Positions 10,176-18,659 are shown, numbered from the stretch's first letter. The stretch is DNA of 64,000 nt from Microbispora hainanensis (GCF_006874475.1 NZ_VIRM01000003.1:124001-188000), one strand, 5' to 3'. Made by a program: numbers and translations. The notes: generated from the letters alone by a model not told the origin.

Positions 10176-10523
10176 TCAGCTCCCCCGGTAGGTCGAATAG
10201 GCGAACGGGCTCAGCAGCAGCGGCACGTGGTAGTGCTCGCCGGCCTCCCGGATGGCGAACACGACGCTCACCTCGGGGAAGAACGCCTCGTCCCCCAGGT
10301 AGGCGCCGGTGTCGAACACGAGCCGGTAGGCCCCCGGGCGCGGATCCTCGGCCGGGTCCCATTCCCGGCCCAGCGGGGTCCACTCGCGGATGCGGCCGTC
10401 GCCGTCGGTGCGGCCCTCCGCCACCGGCACGAACCCGTGTGCGGCGCGCCGCGACAGCCGTACGAACAGGTCCTTGACCGGCCGCCCGGCGGCGGTGTCG
10501 AGCACGTGCGTCGAAAGGCTCAC
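10176..10523 (-). CDS. uraH: 5-Hydroxyisourate hydrolase (transthyretin-like)
   Basis: Hydrolyses 5-hydroxyisourate from uricase to OHCU. The 115-residue protein is a complete transthyretin-fold enzyme: STHVLDT with the active-site His at the N-terminus, the central EWTPLGREW region and the invariant C-terminal YRGS. The GTG at 10523 overlaps the stop of the OHCU decarboxylase gene by GTGA, fixing the start and implying coupled translation. Confidence 0.94.
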   Translation of the reverse strand: MSLSTHVLDTAAGRPVKDLFVRLSRRAAHGFVPVAEGRTDGDGRIREWTPLGREWDPAEDPRPGAYRLVFDTGAYLGDEAFFPEVSVVFAIREAGEHYHVPLLLSPFAYSTYRGS

Positions 10524-10993
10524 CGGCCCTCCCAGAGCTTGGCCAGCCGCAACGCGACGATCTTCCACAGTTCGTCTCTGACGACCTTGCGCTCGGTCTC
10601 CTCGTCGTTGCCGAGCCGGTCGCGCAGCAGCGCCAGCAGTTCGCCGGCCTCCCGGCCCGTCGCGCAGACCAGGTAGACGTGGCCGAACCGGCTCTCGTAG
10701 GCGGCGTTGCCCTCGCGGAGCGCGCCGAGCACGTCCCGGCCGGCGTCCGCGGTGCCGGACTGCTCGGACCGCGACCACGCGGCCTCGCGTCCCAGGCCGT
10801 CAGGACGCTCGCCGATCCGCGGGTGCGCCGCCAGCGCCTCCAGCACGTCGTCCCAGGTCAGCTCGGCCAGAGCGGCCTCGCTCGCGCGCCGGAGCCCGTC
10901 GAGGTCGCCGAACGGCCCACGCGCGGCGACCGCCTCCGCCCACCTGGCGGAGGCGCAGCAGGCCCGCAGGTCCTCCCGGCTGAGTTCGCGCAT
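10520..10993 (-). CDS. uraD: OHCU decarboxylase
   Basis: Converts 2-oxo-4-hydroxy-4-carboxy-5-ureidoimidazoline into S-allantoin, completing the urate-to-allantoin stage. The AHPRIGE motif near residue 60 contains the catalytic histidine, and the downstream AAYESRFGHVYLVCATGR block is the substrate-binding signature. It is 157 residues, the usual size for a free-standing enzyme. It is the first gene of the purine operon; about 175 bases separate it from the divergent endonuclease IV gene, where a candidate operator lies. Confidence 0.93.
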   Translation of the reverse strand: MRELSREDLRACCASARWAEAVAARGPFGDLDGLRRASEAALAELTWDDVLEALAAHPRIGERPDGLGREAAWSRSEQSGTADAGRDVLGALREGNAAYESRFGHVYLVCATGREAGELLALLRDRLGNDEETERKVVRDELWKIVALRLAKLWEGR

Positions 10994-11070
10994 GCCCGTC
11001 AGTCAACCGCCGGGCCCGGGGCGAATCCAGCGGTGCGAAGTCCGAACCGCGCGCCCCGCTCCGGGGGCCG

Positions 11071-11090
11071 CTTTGTACGTTGTGACAAAG
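11071..11090. promoter_or_regulatory. Candidate operator between purine operon and nfo
   Basis: CTTTGT and ACAAAG form a 6-bp inverted repeat with an 8-base spacer, set in a longer partly symmetric GC flank. It lies in the 175-base divergent intergenic region, the only place a regulator could control the whole purine operon. No regulator gene is adjacent, so the binding protein is unknown. Confidence 0.35.
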
Positions 11091-11168
11091 GGGGCGGCAA
11101 CAGCCTGCGCCGATGCCCTGTGCCACTACTCCGCGCCACTACCCGGTGCCAATACTCTTGGGAGCATC

Positions 11169-12008
11169 ATGACTCCTTCCAATCTCATCGGCGGACACGT
11201 CTTCGTCACCGGAGGCCTCGCCAAGGGCGGGCTGAAGTACGCGGCCGACATCGGCGCGGAAGTGATCCAGGTCTTCGTCACCAACCCCCGGGGTTGGGCG
11301 CTCAGCGAGGGAAACCCGGCGGAGGACGCCAAGCTCCGCGAGTCGGGCATGCCCGTCTTCGTGCACGCCGCCTATCTCGTGAACTTCGGGTCGCCGACGC
11401 CGGAGACCCTGGAGAACTCGATCGCGGTGACCCGCCACACCCTGCGCAGGGGCAGGGAGATCGGCGCGCTCGGCGTGGTCGTCCACACCGGCTCGGCCGT
11501 GAACCAGCCGCGGGAGGCCGCGTTGCGCCAGGTCCACGAGCGCCTGCTGCCGGTGCTGGACGAGCTTCCGGACGACGGCCCCGACCTGCTGCTCGAACCG
11601 ATGGCGGGCCAGGGCCAGATGCTCTGCGCGACCGTGCAGGACCTCGGCCCCTATCTGGAGGCCCTCGACCATCACCCCAAGGTCGGCGTGTGCCTCGACA
11701 CCTGCCACGCCTTCGCCGCGGGACACGACCTGGCCGCGCCGGGCGGGGTCAAGGAGACGATGGGCGCGCTGAACGACGTCGCCCCCGGCCGGCTCAAGCT
11801 CATCCACGCCAACGACTCGAAGGACCCCTGCGGCTCCAAGCGGGACCGGCACGAGAACATCGGGGCCGGGCACATCGGCGTCCAGCCGTTCGGCGACCTG
11901 ATGCGCCACCCCACGGCCGCGGGGGTGCCCATCTGCATCGAGACGCCCGGCAAGGCGGACAAGCACCGCGAGGACATCGAACTGCTCAAGAAGCTGCGCG
12001 GCGGCTGA
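11169..12008 (+). CDS. nfo: Deoxyribonuclease IV (AP endonuclease, TIM-barrel)
   Basis: Cuts DNA 5' of abasic sites during base-excision repair using three zinc ions. Metal-binding segments are visible in order: VFVHAAYLVN, GVVVHTGS, LLEPMAG, GVCLDTCHAFAAGHD, LIHANDSKD with following DRHENIGAGHIG, and CIETPG. At 279 residues it is full length. The ATG at 11169 has GGGAG six bases upstream; a TACTCT -10-like box at 11153-11158 would put the RNA start very close to it. It is transcribed away from the purine operon and is not obviously related to it. Confidence 0.92.
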   Translation: MTPSNLIGGHVFVTGGLAKGGLKYAADIGAEVIQVFVTNPRGWALSEGNPAEDAKLRESGMPVFVHAAYLVNFGSPTPETLENSIAVTRHTLRRGREIGALGVVVHTGSAVNQPREAALRQVHERLLPVLDELPDDGPDLLLEPMAGQGQMLCATVQDLGPYLEALDHHPKVGVCLDTCHAFAAGHDLAAPGGVKETMGALNDVAPGRLKLIHANDSKDPCGSKRDRHENIGAGHIGVQPFGDLMRHPTAAGVPICIETPGKADKHREDIELLKKLRGG

Positions 12009-12141
12009 CCGGCGCGTTCCCGGTGCCCGCCGGTCCACCGCGTCACAGCGGGAACAGTGGGTTCCGGGGTGAGCGGTTTCCGGGTGACCGGCTCTCCCGA
12101 GGTGAGCAGCGCTCTTCCGGGGTGAGCGGGGATGGGGCGTT

Positions 12142-12180
12142 CGCGGCGATCCGGCGCCCCCGTATGGCCGGATCGCCGCG
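12142..12180 (+). terminator. 14-bp perfect hairpin downstream of nfo
   Basis: CGCGGCGATCCGGC at 12142-12155 pairs completely with its complement at 12167-12180 across an 11-base loop. It stands 134 bases after the nfo stop and has no T-tract. The strength of the stem makes a transcription terminator likely. Confidence 0.55.
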
Positions 12181-12200
12181 CACCCCCCGATACGCGTGGG

Positions 12201-12230
12201 CGGGGCCCTTCCCCCCCGAGTAGGGCCCCG
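12201..12230. repeat. 9-bp hairpin, function unknown
   Basis: CGGGGCCCT at 12201-12209 pairs with AGGGCCCCG at 12222-12230 around a 12-base C-rich loop. It follows the nfo hairpin by 20 bases; it may be a second terminator or part of an RNA structure. Confidence 0.4.
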
Positions 12231-12361
12231 CTAGGTAACCACTCGGTGACAACCTGCTCACTTTGTGATTACCCCGCGTGTCTTGCGACGTGCGAAAGAC
12301 TACGAGGTGTAGTCGGGTGGCGGGATGGCCCTTCGGTCGAGCGGTCTCTAGTTAGCGCCAT

Positions 12362-12392
12362 GCGGCCCGCTCCCGCACGACGAGCGGGCCGC
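12362..12392. terminator. 11-bp perfect hairpin downstream of the permease pseudogene
   Basis: GCGGCCCGCTC at 12362-12372 pairs with GAGCGGGCCGC at 12382-12392 around a 9-base loop. It lies just beyond the 3' end of the minus-strand drrB-like remnant and may be its former terminator. Confidence 0.45.
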
Positions 12393-12429
12393 GGGAGACG
12401 ACGAGCGGTAGATCGGGGCGCACGAAGAC

Positions 12430-13067
12430 GCCCCCGGTCCAGCCGCGCGCACGACGAAGGTGTTGGCCGGCATCGTGAGCGGCAGCAGCGGCAGCCAGGC
12501 CGCGCTCACCGCCTCAGGGGTGAGCCACCAGCCCGAGGTAGATCCCCACCCGGACGAGCGCGAAGCGCAGCAGGAGGAGCAGGCCCACGGCGGCCATGGC
12601 GTGGCCGATCCCCCGGTGCCAGCTCCATCCTGCGACCAGGCCGCACGCGAGCAGGATCAGCAGTTCGAGCACCGAGTTGGCGATGTCGGCGAAGGCGCGG
12701 CCGAGCACCACGCCGGGCCGCGAGATCGGCATCGAACGGTAACGGTCCGTCACCCCGCGGGCGGTCTGCAGGCTGACCACCGTCATCGTGGTCATCACCC
12801 CCATCGCCATCGTCTGGGAGAACATGCCCGGCATCAGGAACTCGCGGTAGTCGCCGCCGCCCGCGACGTTCATCGCGCTGCCGAAGACGTAGCCGAACAG
12901 CACGACCATGACGATCGGATACAACGTCAGGTTGAGGACCGGACCGCGGCCGGGTTGCGGACCCAGTGCCTGAGGTTGGTGCGGGCGATGACCGAGGCGT
13001 CCGACAGCGTCCAGCGCAGCCGCTCGCCCCACCCGGGCGGCGCGTCCGGGGTGGCGAGGGCGCTCAT
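12430..13067 (-). pseudogene. DrrB-like ABC-2 permease, frameshifted and truncated
   Basis: Remnant of the membrane half of a daunorubicin-resistance type drug exporter. The ATG at 13067 overlaps the stop of the ATPase remnant (ATGA). The first 40 codons read MSALATPDAPPGWGERL and onward in one frame to ...RNPAAV; then a shift near 12945 moves the coding frame, which continues as LNLTLYPIVMVVLFGYVFG through several hydrophobic helices and the SMPISRPGVVLGR loop. A second shift near 12525 breaks it at GLVAHP; the following frame still reads PEAVSAAWLPLLPLTMPANTF before homology ends. Intact relatives are about 250-260 residues. A sequencing fault could explain one shift, not the whole pattern with its neighbours. 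Confidence 0.85.
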
Positions 13068-13893
13068 GCGGCCGCCTCCGCCGTCAGGCTGAGGAACACC
13101 TCGTCCAGCGTCGGACGCCGCAGGGAGACGTCCTCGACCTCGATGCCGCGCCGCTCCAGCTCCCGTACGACCGTGGTGAGCGCCCGACCCGGTCGCGCAC
13201 GGGGGCGGTCAGGCGGCGCGCGTCCGCGTCGGCCACGGGCTCGGCCTGCGCGACGCCCCCGAGGACCGCGGCGGCGTCGCCGAGGCGGGCGGGATCGCGC
13301 ACCACGAGGTCGAGGTGATCGCCGCCGATCAGCGACTTCAGGCGCTCGGGAGTGTCGTCCGCGATCACCCTCCCGCCGTCGATCACCGCTATCTGCCGGG
13401 CGAGCTGGTCGGCCTCGAAGAGGTACTGCGTCGTCATGAGCACGGTGCTGCCGGCGTCGGCGAGCCCGCGCACGGCGCGCCAGACCTCCGTACGGCTGCG
13501 GGGGTCGAGCCCGGTGGTCGGCTCGTCGAGGAACAGCACGCGCGGGGCCTGGATGAACGCGGCGGCCAGGTCGAGACGGCGCCGCATGCCGACGGAGTAG
13601 CTCTTGACCCGCCGGTCGGCCGCCTCGGACAGTCCGAACCGCTCCAGGACTCGACGGCGCGGCGGCGCGCCACAGTGCCCGCGAGATGGTGGAGCCGCCC
13701 CCACATCTCGAGGTTCTCCCGCCCGGTGAGGATCTCGTCCACAGCCGCCTCCTGCCCGGCCACGCCGATGCGGCGGCGCATCTCGGCCGGGTGCCGCGCG
13801 ACGTCGAACCCGGCCACGCTCGCGCGGCCCGAGCCGGGCCGCGCGAGCGTGGCCGGCACACGGACGGCGGTGGTCTTGCCCGCGCCGTTCATC
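13064..13893 (-). pseudogene. DrrA-like ABC transporter ATPase, 5' truncated with two frameshifts
   Basis: Remnant of the nucleotide-binding half of a drug exporter. What survives begins inside Walker A (NGAGKTTAVRV); all sequence N-terminal to it is missing. The frame shifts near 13640 (after TVARRRAVE) and again near 13187 (after PVRDRVG), each fitting loss of one base. In between, the signature SYSVGMRRRLDLAAAF, Walker B VLFLDEPTTGLDPRSR and the GGRVIADDTPERLK segment are clear, and the tail ends with the family motif RPTLDEVFLSLT. The 5' end stops at about 13893, exactly where the opposite-strand TetR remnant begins. Confidence 0.88.
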
Positions 13894-14367
13894 GCCGAAG
13901 CCGCCCAGATCGGCCGCAGCACACTGCACCGCTACTTCTCGGACCGGAAGGACCTGATGAACGCGGCCGTCGTCGACTCCTTCCGGGTGGTGGAGGAATC
14001 GACGGCAGGGGCGGCCATCGATCAGGGCCCGCCGCTCGAGGCGATGCGCAGACTGATCGCCGCCCTGGTGGACGCCGGAGACCGCCTGGCGTTCCTGTTC
14101 GGCGACCCCCGGGTCCTGGAGGAGTTCACGGCCTGTTTCGAGCCCGATCTGTCGGTGCCGACCACCGTCGGCCTCATCGAGCGCGGACAGGCCGAGGGCG
14201 TGTTCGACGCCGGCGTCAGCGCCGAGTGGATCCAGCAGGTGCTGTGGGCCCTCACCTACACCGGCTGGGAGGCGGCCGAGAAGGGGCTGCTCCCCCGTCA
14301 CGGCGTCGCCGCCGCCGTTACCCGCGCTTTCGAGAGCGGCATGGTCGTGTCCCCGGCCCGCCCCTGA
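13893..14367 (+). pseudogene. TetR-family regulator, N-terminally truncated
   Basis: The reading frame resumes TetR homology at IAEAAQIGRSTLHRYFSDR, that is within the recognition region of the helix-turn-helix, and then continues through a normal ligand-binding domain to a stop at 14367. The start codon and first helices are missing. Intact relatives are about 190-200 residues; about 158 codons survive. The missing part and the missing part of the divergent ATPase gene would have faced each other across a shared promoter, so a single deletion explains both losses. It can no longer bind DNA as a normal TetR repressor. Confidence 0.82.
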
Positions 14368-14400
14368 CATGCCTTACCGCGTGGGTGGCGCCCGGCGGGT

Positions 14401-15132
14401 TCACGGACGGAACTGGCGCACGAGCTGCTCGCGCACCTGCCGGGTGTGCCGCCGGCTCACCGGGAGCGTCTCGCCGCCCACCTGCAGGACCACCCGCCCC
14501 GCGTCGAAGCGGAGCTCGCTGACGTGCCGCGCGTTGACCAGGGTGCTGCGGTGCGCCCGGACGAACCCTGCGCCCGCCCAGCGCCGTTCCAGCGCCGCGA
14601 GGGACATCCGTACGAGATAGACGGCCTCGGCCGTGTGCAGGCGGACGTAGTCGCCGTGGGCCTCGGCGTAGCACACGTCCTGCCGCGCCACGAACTTCGT
14701 GCGGCCCCCGAGCTCGACCGGGATCGTCTCCAGGTCCTCCCCCTCGGCGCCGGGAGGCGCGACGGCGGCCGAGAGCCGGCGCACGGCCTCCGCCAGCCGC
14801 TCCGGGCGTACGGGCTTGAGCAGGTAGTCGACGGCCTCCAGCTCGAACGCCTGGACCGCGCAGTCGTGCGCGCTGACGAAGACCAGGCGGGGAGGCATGG
14901 GGAACCCGCCGATGAGCCGGGCGAGGTCGAGGCCGTCGAGACCCGGCATGCGCACGTCCAGGAAGACGCCGTCGAGGCGCACCCCGTCGGCGATCATCTG
15001 CACCATGTCGTGCAGGGCGGCCCCGCCGTCGGTCGCCGTGCTCACGTGCTCCACCCGGGCGTCCTGGCGGAGCAGGAAGGCGAGCTCGGACAGGGCGGGG
15101 ACCTCGTCGTCCACCGCGAGGACACGCAGCAT
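14401..15132 (-). CDS. LytTR-family response regulator
   Basis: Two-domain regulator: receiver at residues 1-115 with VDDE acidic pocket, phospho-acceptor aspartate in FLDVRMPG near 55 and the KPV switch lysine, then a LytTR DNA-binding domain from about 140 (FVARQDVCYAEAHGDYVRLHT is family-typical). At about 243 residues it is complete. ATG 15132 has GGTGG upstream; the frame is open further 5' but homology starts here. Its natural partner is the LytS-type kinase at 16869-18020, but an opposite-strand kinase gene now lies between them. Confidence 0.88.
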   Translation of the reverse strand: MLRVLAVDDEVPALSELAFLLRQDARVEHVSTATDGGAALHDMVQMIADGVRLDGVFLDVRMPGLDGLDLARLIGGFPMPPRLVFVSAHDCAVQAFELEAVDYLLKPVRPERLAEAVRRLSAAVAPPGAEGEDLETIPVELGGRTKFVARQDVCYAEAHGDYVRLHTAEAVYLVRMSLAALERRWAGAGFVRAHRSTLVNARHVSELRFDAGRVVLQVGGETLPVSRRHTRQVREQLVRQFRP

Positions 15133-15179
15133 GGCGTCCACCGTGCCGCGTGCCCGGCCCTCCGCGCAAGGGGTGACCG

Positions 15180-15316
15180 AACGGTAAGTCACATTCCCGA
15201 TACTCTCCGCCACCATCGCGGCGCGGCCCGAGGCAAGTTTCCCGCCAAGACATGGTAGAACTATCGGCCTTTGGGCGTCTAACAGGACTTTTGTCCGCCA
15301 GGGCTGCTTACCGTTG
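15180..15316. promoter_or_regulatory. Divergent promoter region with a shared 9-bp motif in opposite orientations
   Basis: AACGGTAAG at 15180-15188 and its exact complement CTTACCGTT at 15308-15316 flank the divergent starts of the LytTR regulator and the histidine kinase, one copy near each gene. The left copy sits within a GTGACC/GTCAC half-symmetric context. The pair could be binding sites for one regulator controlling both genes; this is inference. Confidence 0.3.
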
Positions 15317-15347
15317 ACAATACGACCAGGCCCACCGAGGAACTTCC

Positions 15348-16715
15348 ATGCGCATCAGGCCCGGCACGTTCCTTCCCCTCGCCAACTCCATCCAGGCGCG
15401 TGTGACACTGACCGTGGCGGCGGTGTCCGTGCTCGTCGTCACGGTGATCGGCACCGGCCTGTGCCCGCTGATCCGCCACCGGCTGGAATCCGAGATCTAC
15501 CGGGAGACCCACCGGGTCGCGACCGAGTGGGTCGGCATGATGGAGCACGGGCAGGTTCCGCCGCCGACGCCGACCGCGCGGGTCCCCCTCGTCCAGCTCG
15601 TCGACTCGCGCGGCCGGGTGGTGGCGGCCGGGCCCATGGCCGGAGATCGGCCGCTCAGCACGGTCAAGCCGAGCGCGAACAACCGTATCGACGACGTGAC
15701 CGAGTGTCCCGAGGGCAAGCCGTGCATCATGCTCACCGCCGCCCGGGTTCCGGCCTTTCAGTCCCGGGAGTTCTGGCAGGGCGAGCCCCACTTCGTCTAC
15801 GCCGGCACCGACCAGCCGCCCGCCCTGCGCGGACGGCGGCTGGAGCTCCTCACCGGCGTCGGCGGGGTGCTGCTGGTGGCTCTGTGGACGTGGACGACCT
15901 GGCGGGCGACGGGCCGCATCCTGCATCCCATAAAGACCATCAGGCAGCGGATGTCCGAGATCACCGCCAACGACCTGTCCCTGCGGGTGCCGCAGCCGTC
16001 CGGCCAGGACGAGATCGCCCGGCTGGCCCGCACCGCGAACGAGACGCTCGACCGGCTGGAGTCGGCGGTCACGCGGCAGCGGGAGTTCGCCGCCGTCGTG
16101 TCCCATGAGCTCAAGTCGCCGCTCGCCGGTCTGCGGACGGGGCTGGAAGAGGCGCTGCTCTTCCCGGAGATCGACCCACGGCAGGCGATCGCGAGGTCGC
16201 TGCCGTCCGCCGACCGCATGCAGAAGATCATCGACGAGCTGCTCACCTTCGCCCGGCTGCGCAACACGCCGTGCTCGCTCGAGCCGGTCGACCTCGGAGC
16301 GCTCGTACGCGCCGAGGCGGCGGCGCGCACCACGGGAACGCCGGTGCGCACCAGGACCCAGCCCGACCTGCTGGTCCTCGGCAACCGCGTGCAACTGGGC
16401 AGCGTCGTGACGAACCTGCTGGTGAACGCGCAGCGTCATGCGAGCCGCCAGGTGGAGGTGAGCGCCGAGCGCGCCGGAGCCCAGGCGCAGGTGGTCGTGC
16501 AGGACGACGGCGACGGTATCGACGAGAAGGACAGGGAGCGCGTCTTCGAACCCTTCACCCGCCTGGAGGCGGGACGGCGGCTCGATCCCCACGGCAGCGG
16601 CCTCGGCCTGGCCCTGTGCCGGGCGATCGCCGTGGCGCACGAGGGCAGCCTGTGCGTCGAGGACTCCCCGCGCGGCGCCCGGTTCGTCCTCCGGCTCCCG
16701 CTCCTGACCGGCTGA
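15348..16715 (+). CDS. HAMP-containing sensor histidine kinase, orphan
   Basis: Membrane sensor kinase of 455 residues. A transmembrane helix near residues 18-40, an extracellular loop to about 165 with CPEGKPC (a possible disulfide pair), a second helix near 167-187, HAMP to about 240, HisKA with phospho-acceptor histidine in VVSHELKSPLAG near 255, then HATPase with N-box TNLLVNAQRHA, DDGDGID and HGSGLGLAL. GAGGA is eight bases before the ATG. No response regulator follows; the adjacent LytTR regulator belongs to a different kinase class, so its partner is unknown. Confidence 0.9.
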   Translation: MRIRPGTFLPLANSIQARVTLTVAAVSVLVVTVIGTGLCPLIRHRLESEIYRETHRVATEWVGMMEHGQVPPPTPTARVPLVQLVDSRGRVVAAGPMAGDRPLSTVKPSANNRIDDVTECPEGKPCIMLTAARVPAFQSREFWQGEPHFVYAGTDQPPALRGRRLELLTGVGGVLLVALWTWTTWRATGRILHPIKTIRQRMSEITANDLSLRVPQPSGQDEIARLARTANETLDRLESAVTRQREFAAVVSHELKSPLAGLRTGLEEALLFPEIDPRQAIARSLPSADRMQKIIDELLTFARLRNTPCSLEPVDLGALVRAEAAARTTGTPVRTRTQPDLLVLGNRVQLGSVVTNLLVNAQRHASRQVEVSAERAGAQAQVVVQDDGDGIDEKDRERVFEPFTRLEAGRRLDPHGSGLGLALCRAIAVAHEGSLCVEDSPRGARFVLRLPLLTG

Positions 16716-16868
16716 GCCCCGGCCGGCCCGCTCCCCCGCCTGGACGGGCAACCGCGCCGCCGCGGTCAACTCCCTCACGGCGCTGATCGGGCCGGGACCT
16801 GCTCGCGGCGGAGGCAAGCCCCGGACGCGGTGGCATCGACGGGCGGACGACCGTGACCCCTGGCGGGT

Positions 16869-18020
16869 TCAGGTGCGGGCCGGGACGGGACGGGGGCGGG
16901 TCTTGGGAATGCGCAGCCGGATGCGGGTCCCCTTGCCGGGCGCCGTCTCGACCATGAGCCCGTAGTCCTGGCCGTAGAGGTGGCGCATGCGCAGGTCCAC
17001 GTTGCTCAGCCCGATCCCGCTGCTCTCCTCGGCGAGCGCGGCCCGCAGATGTTCGGGGTCCATGCCGACGCCGTCGTCCTCGACCCAGATGTGCGCCTCC
17101 GGCCCGGCGTCCCTGATCACGACCCGGACCTCCCCTGGCATGCCGTGCTTGATGGCGTTCTCCACCAGCGGTTGCAGGCACAGGAACGGCACGTCGACCC
17201 GCAGCACCTCGGGAGCGACCTGGACGGTGAAACGCAGCCGGTCGCCGAACCTCGCCTGCTCGAGCAGCAGGTAGCGGTCGACGCAGCTCAGCTCGTCGGC
17301 GAGCGAGGTGAAGTCGGCCGCCCGGCGCAGCGCGTAGCGGATGAAGTCGGCGAAGTCGAGCAGCAGCTCGCGGGCGCGCTCGGGATCGGTCCGGACGAAC
17401 GAGGCGATCGTGGTCAGCGAGTTGTGCACGAAATGGGGCGAGATCTGCGCGCGCAGCGCCCGCGCCTCCGCCTCCAGGGTGCGCCTGCGGGATGCGTCGA
17501 GCTCGGCGAGTTCGAGCTGGCCGGACATCCAGCGGCCCACCTCGGCCGCCGTCCGCATCAGACCGGTGCCGATCTCGGTGTCGTACGCCGCGAGCGCGCC
17601 GAACGCCCGGCCCTCCACGATCAGGGGGACGACCACACCGTGCCGGTCGCCGTCCGCGGCGGAGGCGCGGCGCGGCCTGCCGCCCGCCATGGTCGCGCGC
17701 ACCTCCGCGAGGACCGCCTCGTCGGCCGGCACGCCCGTGCCGTTCCTGGCCAGGACGCGGTCGCCCGTGGCGACCACCAAACCGGCGGTGCCGAGCAACG
17801 TCCGCAGGTGCCGCGCGGCGCGACGGGCGGAGCCGCGGGTGAGCCCGGCGCGCAGCGAGCCCGCCGCCAGCCCGGCGACGCGCAGGGCGAGGAACATCGC
17901 CTCCCCGGGCAGTTCGCCGGGTGCCGGCCCGCGGCCGGCGAGGGCGCGGCCCAGCGCGCCGCCGCAGACCCCGCAGAGCGCGCACAGCGTGACCCAGACG
18001 GCTGAAGACACGCCGGACAC
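16869..18020 (-). CDS. LytS/YehU-type sensor histidine kinase
   Basis: Sensor kinase of the His_kinase (LytS) class, which normally pairs with LytTR regulators. The 383-residue protein has one hydrophobic N-terminal segment, a GAF-like region near 90-175, the phospho-acceptor motif ISPHFVHNSLTTIASF near 215 (usual form is ISPHFLFN), the SLADELSCVDRYLLLEQARF block and an HATPase domain with VENAIKHG and GIGLSNVDLRM. It has fewer membrane spans than classic LytS. Gene order is LytS, then an opposite-strand kinase, then the LytTR regulator. Confidence 0.88.
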   Translation of the reverse strand: MSGVSSAVWVTLCALCGVCGGALGRALAGRGPAPGELPGEAMFLALRVAGLAAGSLRAGLTRGSARRAARHLRTLLGTAGLVVATGDRVLARNGTGVPADEAVLAEVRATMAGGRPRRASAADGDRHGVVVPLIVEGRAFGALAAYDTEIGTGLMRTAAEVGRWMSGQLELAELDASRRRTLEAEARALRAQISPHFVHNSLTTIASFVRTDPERARELLLDFADFIRYALRRAADFTSLADELSCVDRYLLLEQARFGDRLRFTVQVAPEVLRVDVPFLCLQPLVENAIKHGMPGEVRVVIRDAGPEAHIWVEDDGVGMDPEHLRAALAEESSGIGLSNVDLRMRHLYGQDYGLMVETAPGKGTRIRLRIPKTRPRPVPART

Positions 18021-18038
18021 CGTAGCCGCTCGGCGGCC

Positions 18039-18659
18039 TCACGGTGGGCCGTCGCCCGGGTCCTCCTGGTATGAGTAGCGCTGTTCCTTCCAGGGATCGG
18101 CCACGTTGTGATAGCCGCGTTCCTCCCAGAAGCCGCGCCGGTCCTCGGTCAGGTATTCGATAGCGCGCACCCATTTCACGCTCTTCCAGGCGTACAGGTG
18201 CGGCACCACGATCCGTACGGGATAGCCGCGCTCGGGAGACAGCGGGTTCCCGTCGAGGTGTGTGGCGAACAGCGTGGCCGGCCGGTCGAAGTCGGACATG
18301 CGCACGTTGGCGCTGAAGCCGTACTCGGCCCACACCATGACGTGACGCACGCCGGGCGCCGGAGGCACGCGGTCGAGCAGCACCGACGTGGAGACGCCGC
18401 CCCACTCGTTGCCCATGAGGGAGAACTTGGTGACGCAGTGGAAATCGGCGACGACGGTCGTCGTGGGCAGCGCGGAGAACTCCTCCCACGAGAAGTCGTG
18501 GACCCGGCCCGAGGCCGTGGCGCCGAACACCTGGAACCGCCACGTCTCGGGGCGGAACGCCGGGACCCGCCCGTAGTGGACGACAGGCCGTCCACGTGGG
18601 ACGTACTGGCCCGGCGGCAGGCGCGTCTCCTCCTCAGGGTTCTCCGGCACGCACGCCAT
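18039..18659 (-). CDS. Sulfite-oxidase-like molybdopterin oxidoreductase (MsrP/YedY fold)
   Basis: A 206-residue protein of the oxidoreductase molybdopterin-binding family. The Mo-ligand cysteine is in DFHCVTKFSLMGNEWGG; later SANVRMSDFD, GYPVRIVVPHLYAWKSVKWV and the FWEERGYH ending are typical of the small actinobacterial sulfite-oxidase-like proteins. No Tat signal or membrane segment is visible, so it is probably cytosolic. I chose the ATG at 18659; a TTG at 18722 would add 21 residues without homology. Its physiological substrate is not known. Confidence 0.8.
   Translation of the reverse strand: MACVPENPEEETRLPPGQYVPRGRPVVHYGRVPAFRPETWRFQVFGATASGRVHDFSWEEFSALPTTTVVADFHCVTKFSLMGNEWGGVSTSVLLDRVPPAPGVRHVMVWAEYGFSANVRMSDFDRPATLFATHLDGNPLSPERGYPVRIVVPHLYAWKSVKWVRAIEYLTEDRRGFWEERGYHNVADPWKEQRYSYQEDPGDGPP

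Larger units (their letters stand above)
12009..12429. other. Non-coding stretch between nfo and the efflux pseudogenes, rich in hairpins
   Basis: No open frame here has coding character. The segment carries three long perfect hairpins (listed separately), a short GACTAC/GTAGTC hairpin at 12298-12314, and a GC-poorer core at 12230-12360 unlike its flanks. No tRNA cloverleaf, riboswitch or known RNA family could be recognised. It may hold terminators of nfo and of the dead permease gene, or an unrecognised RNA. Confidence 0.4.

Noticed and set aside
12230-12360. tRNA or known riboswitch in the hairpin-rich region after nfo
   Set aside because: No T-loop, acceptor stem or known aptamer core could be assembled.
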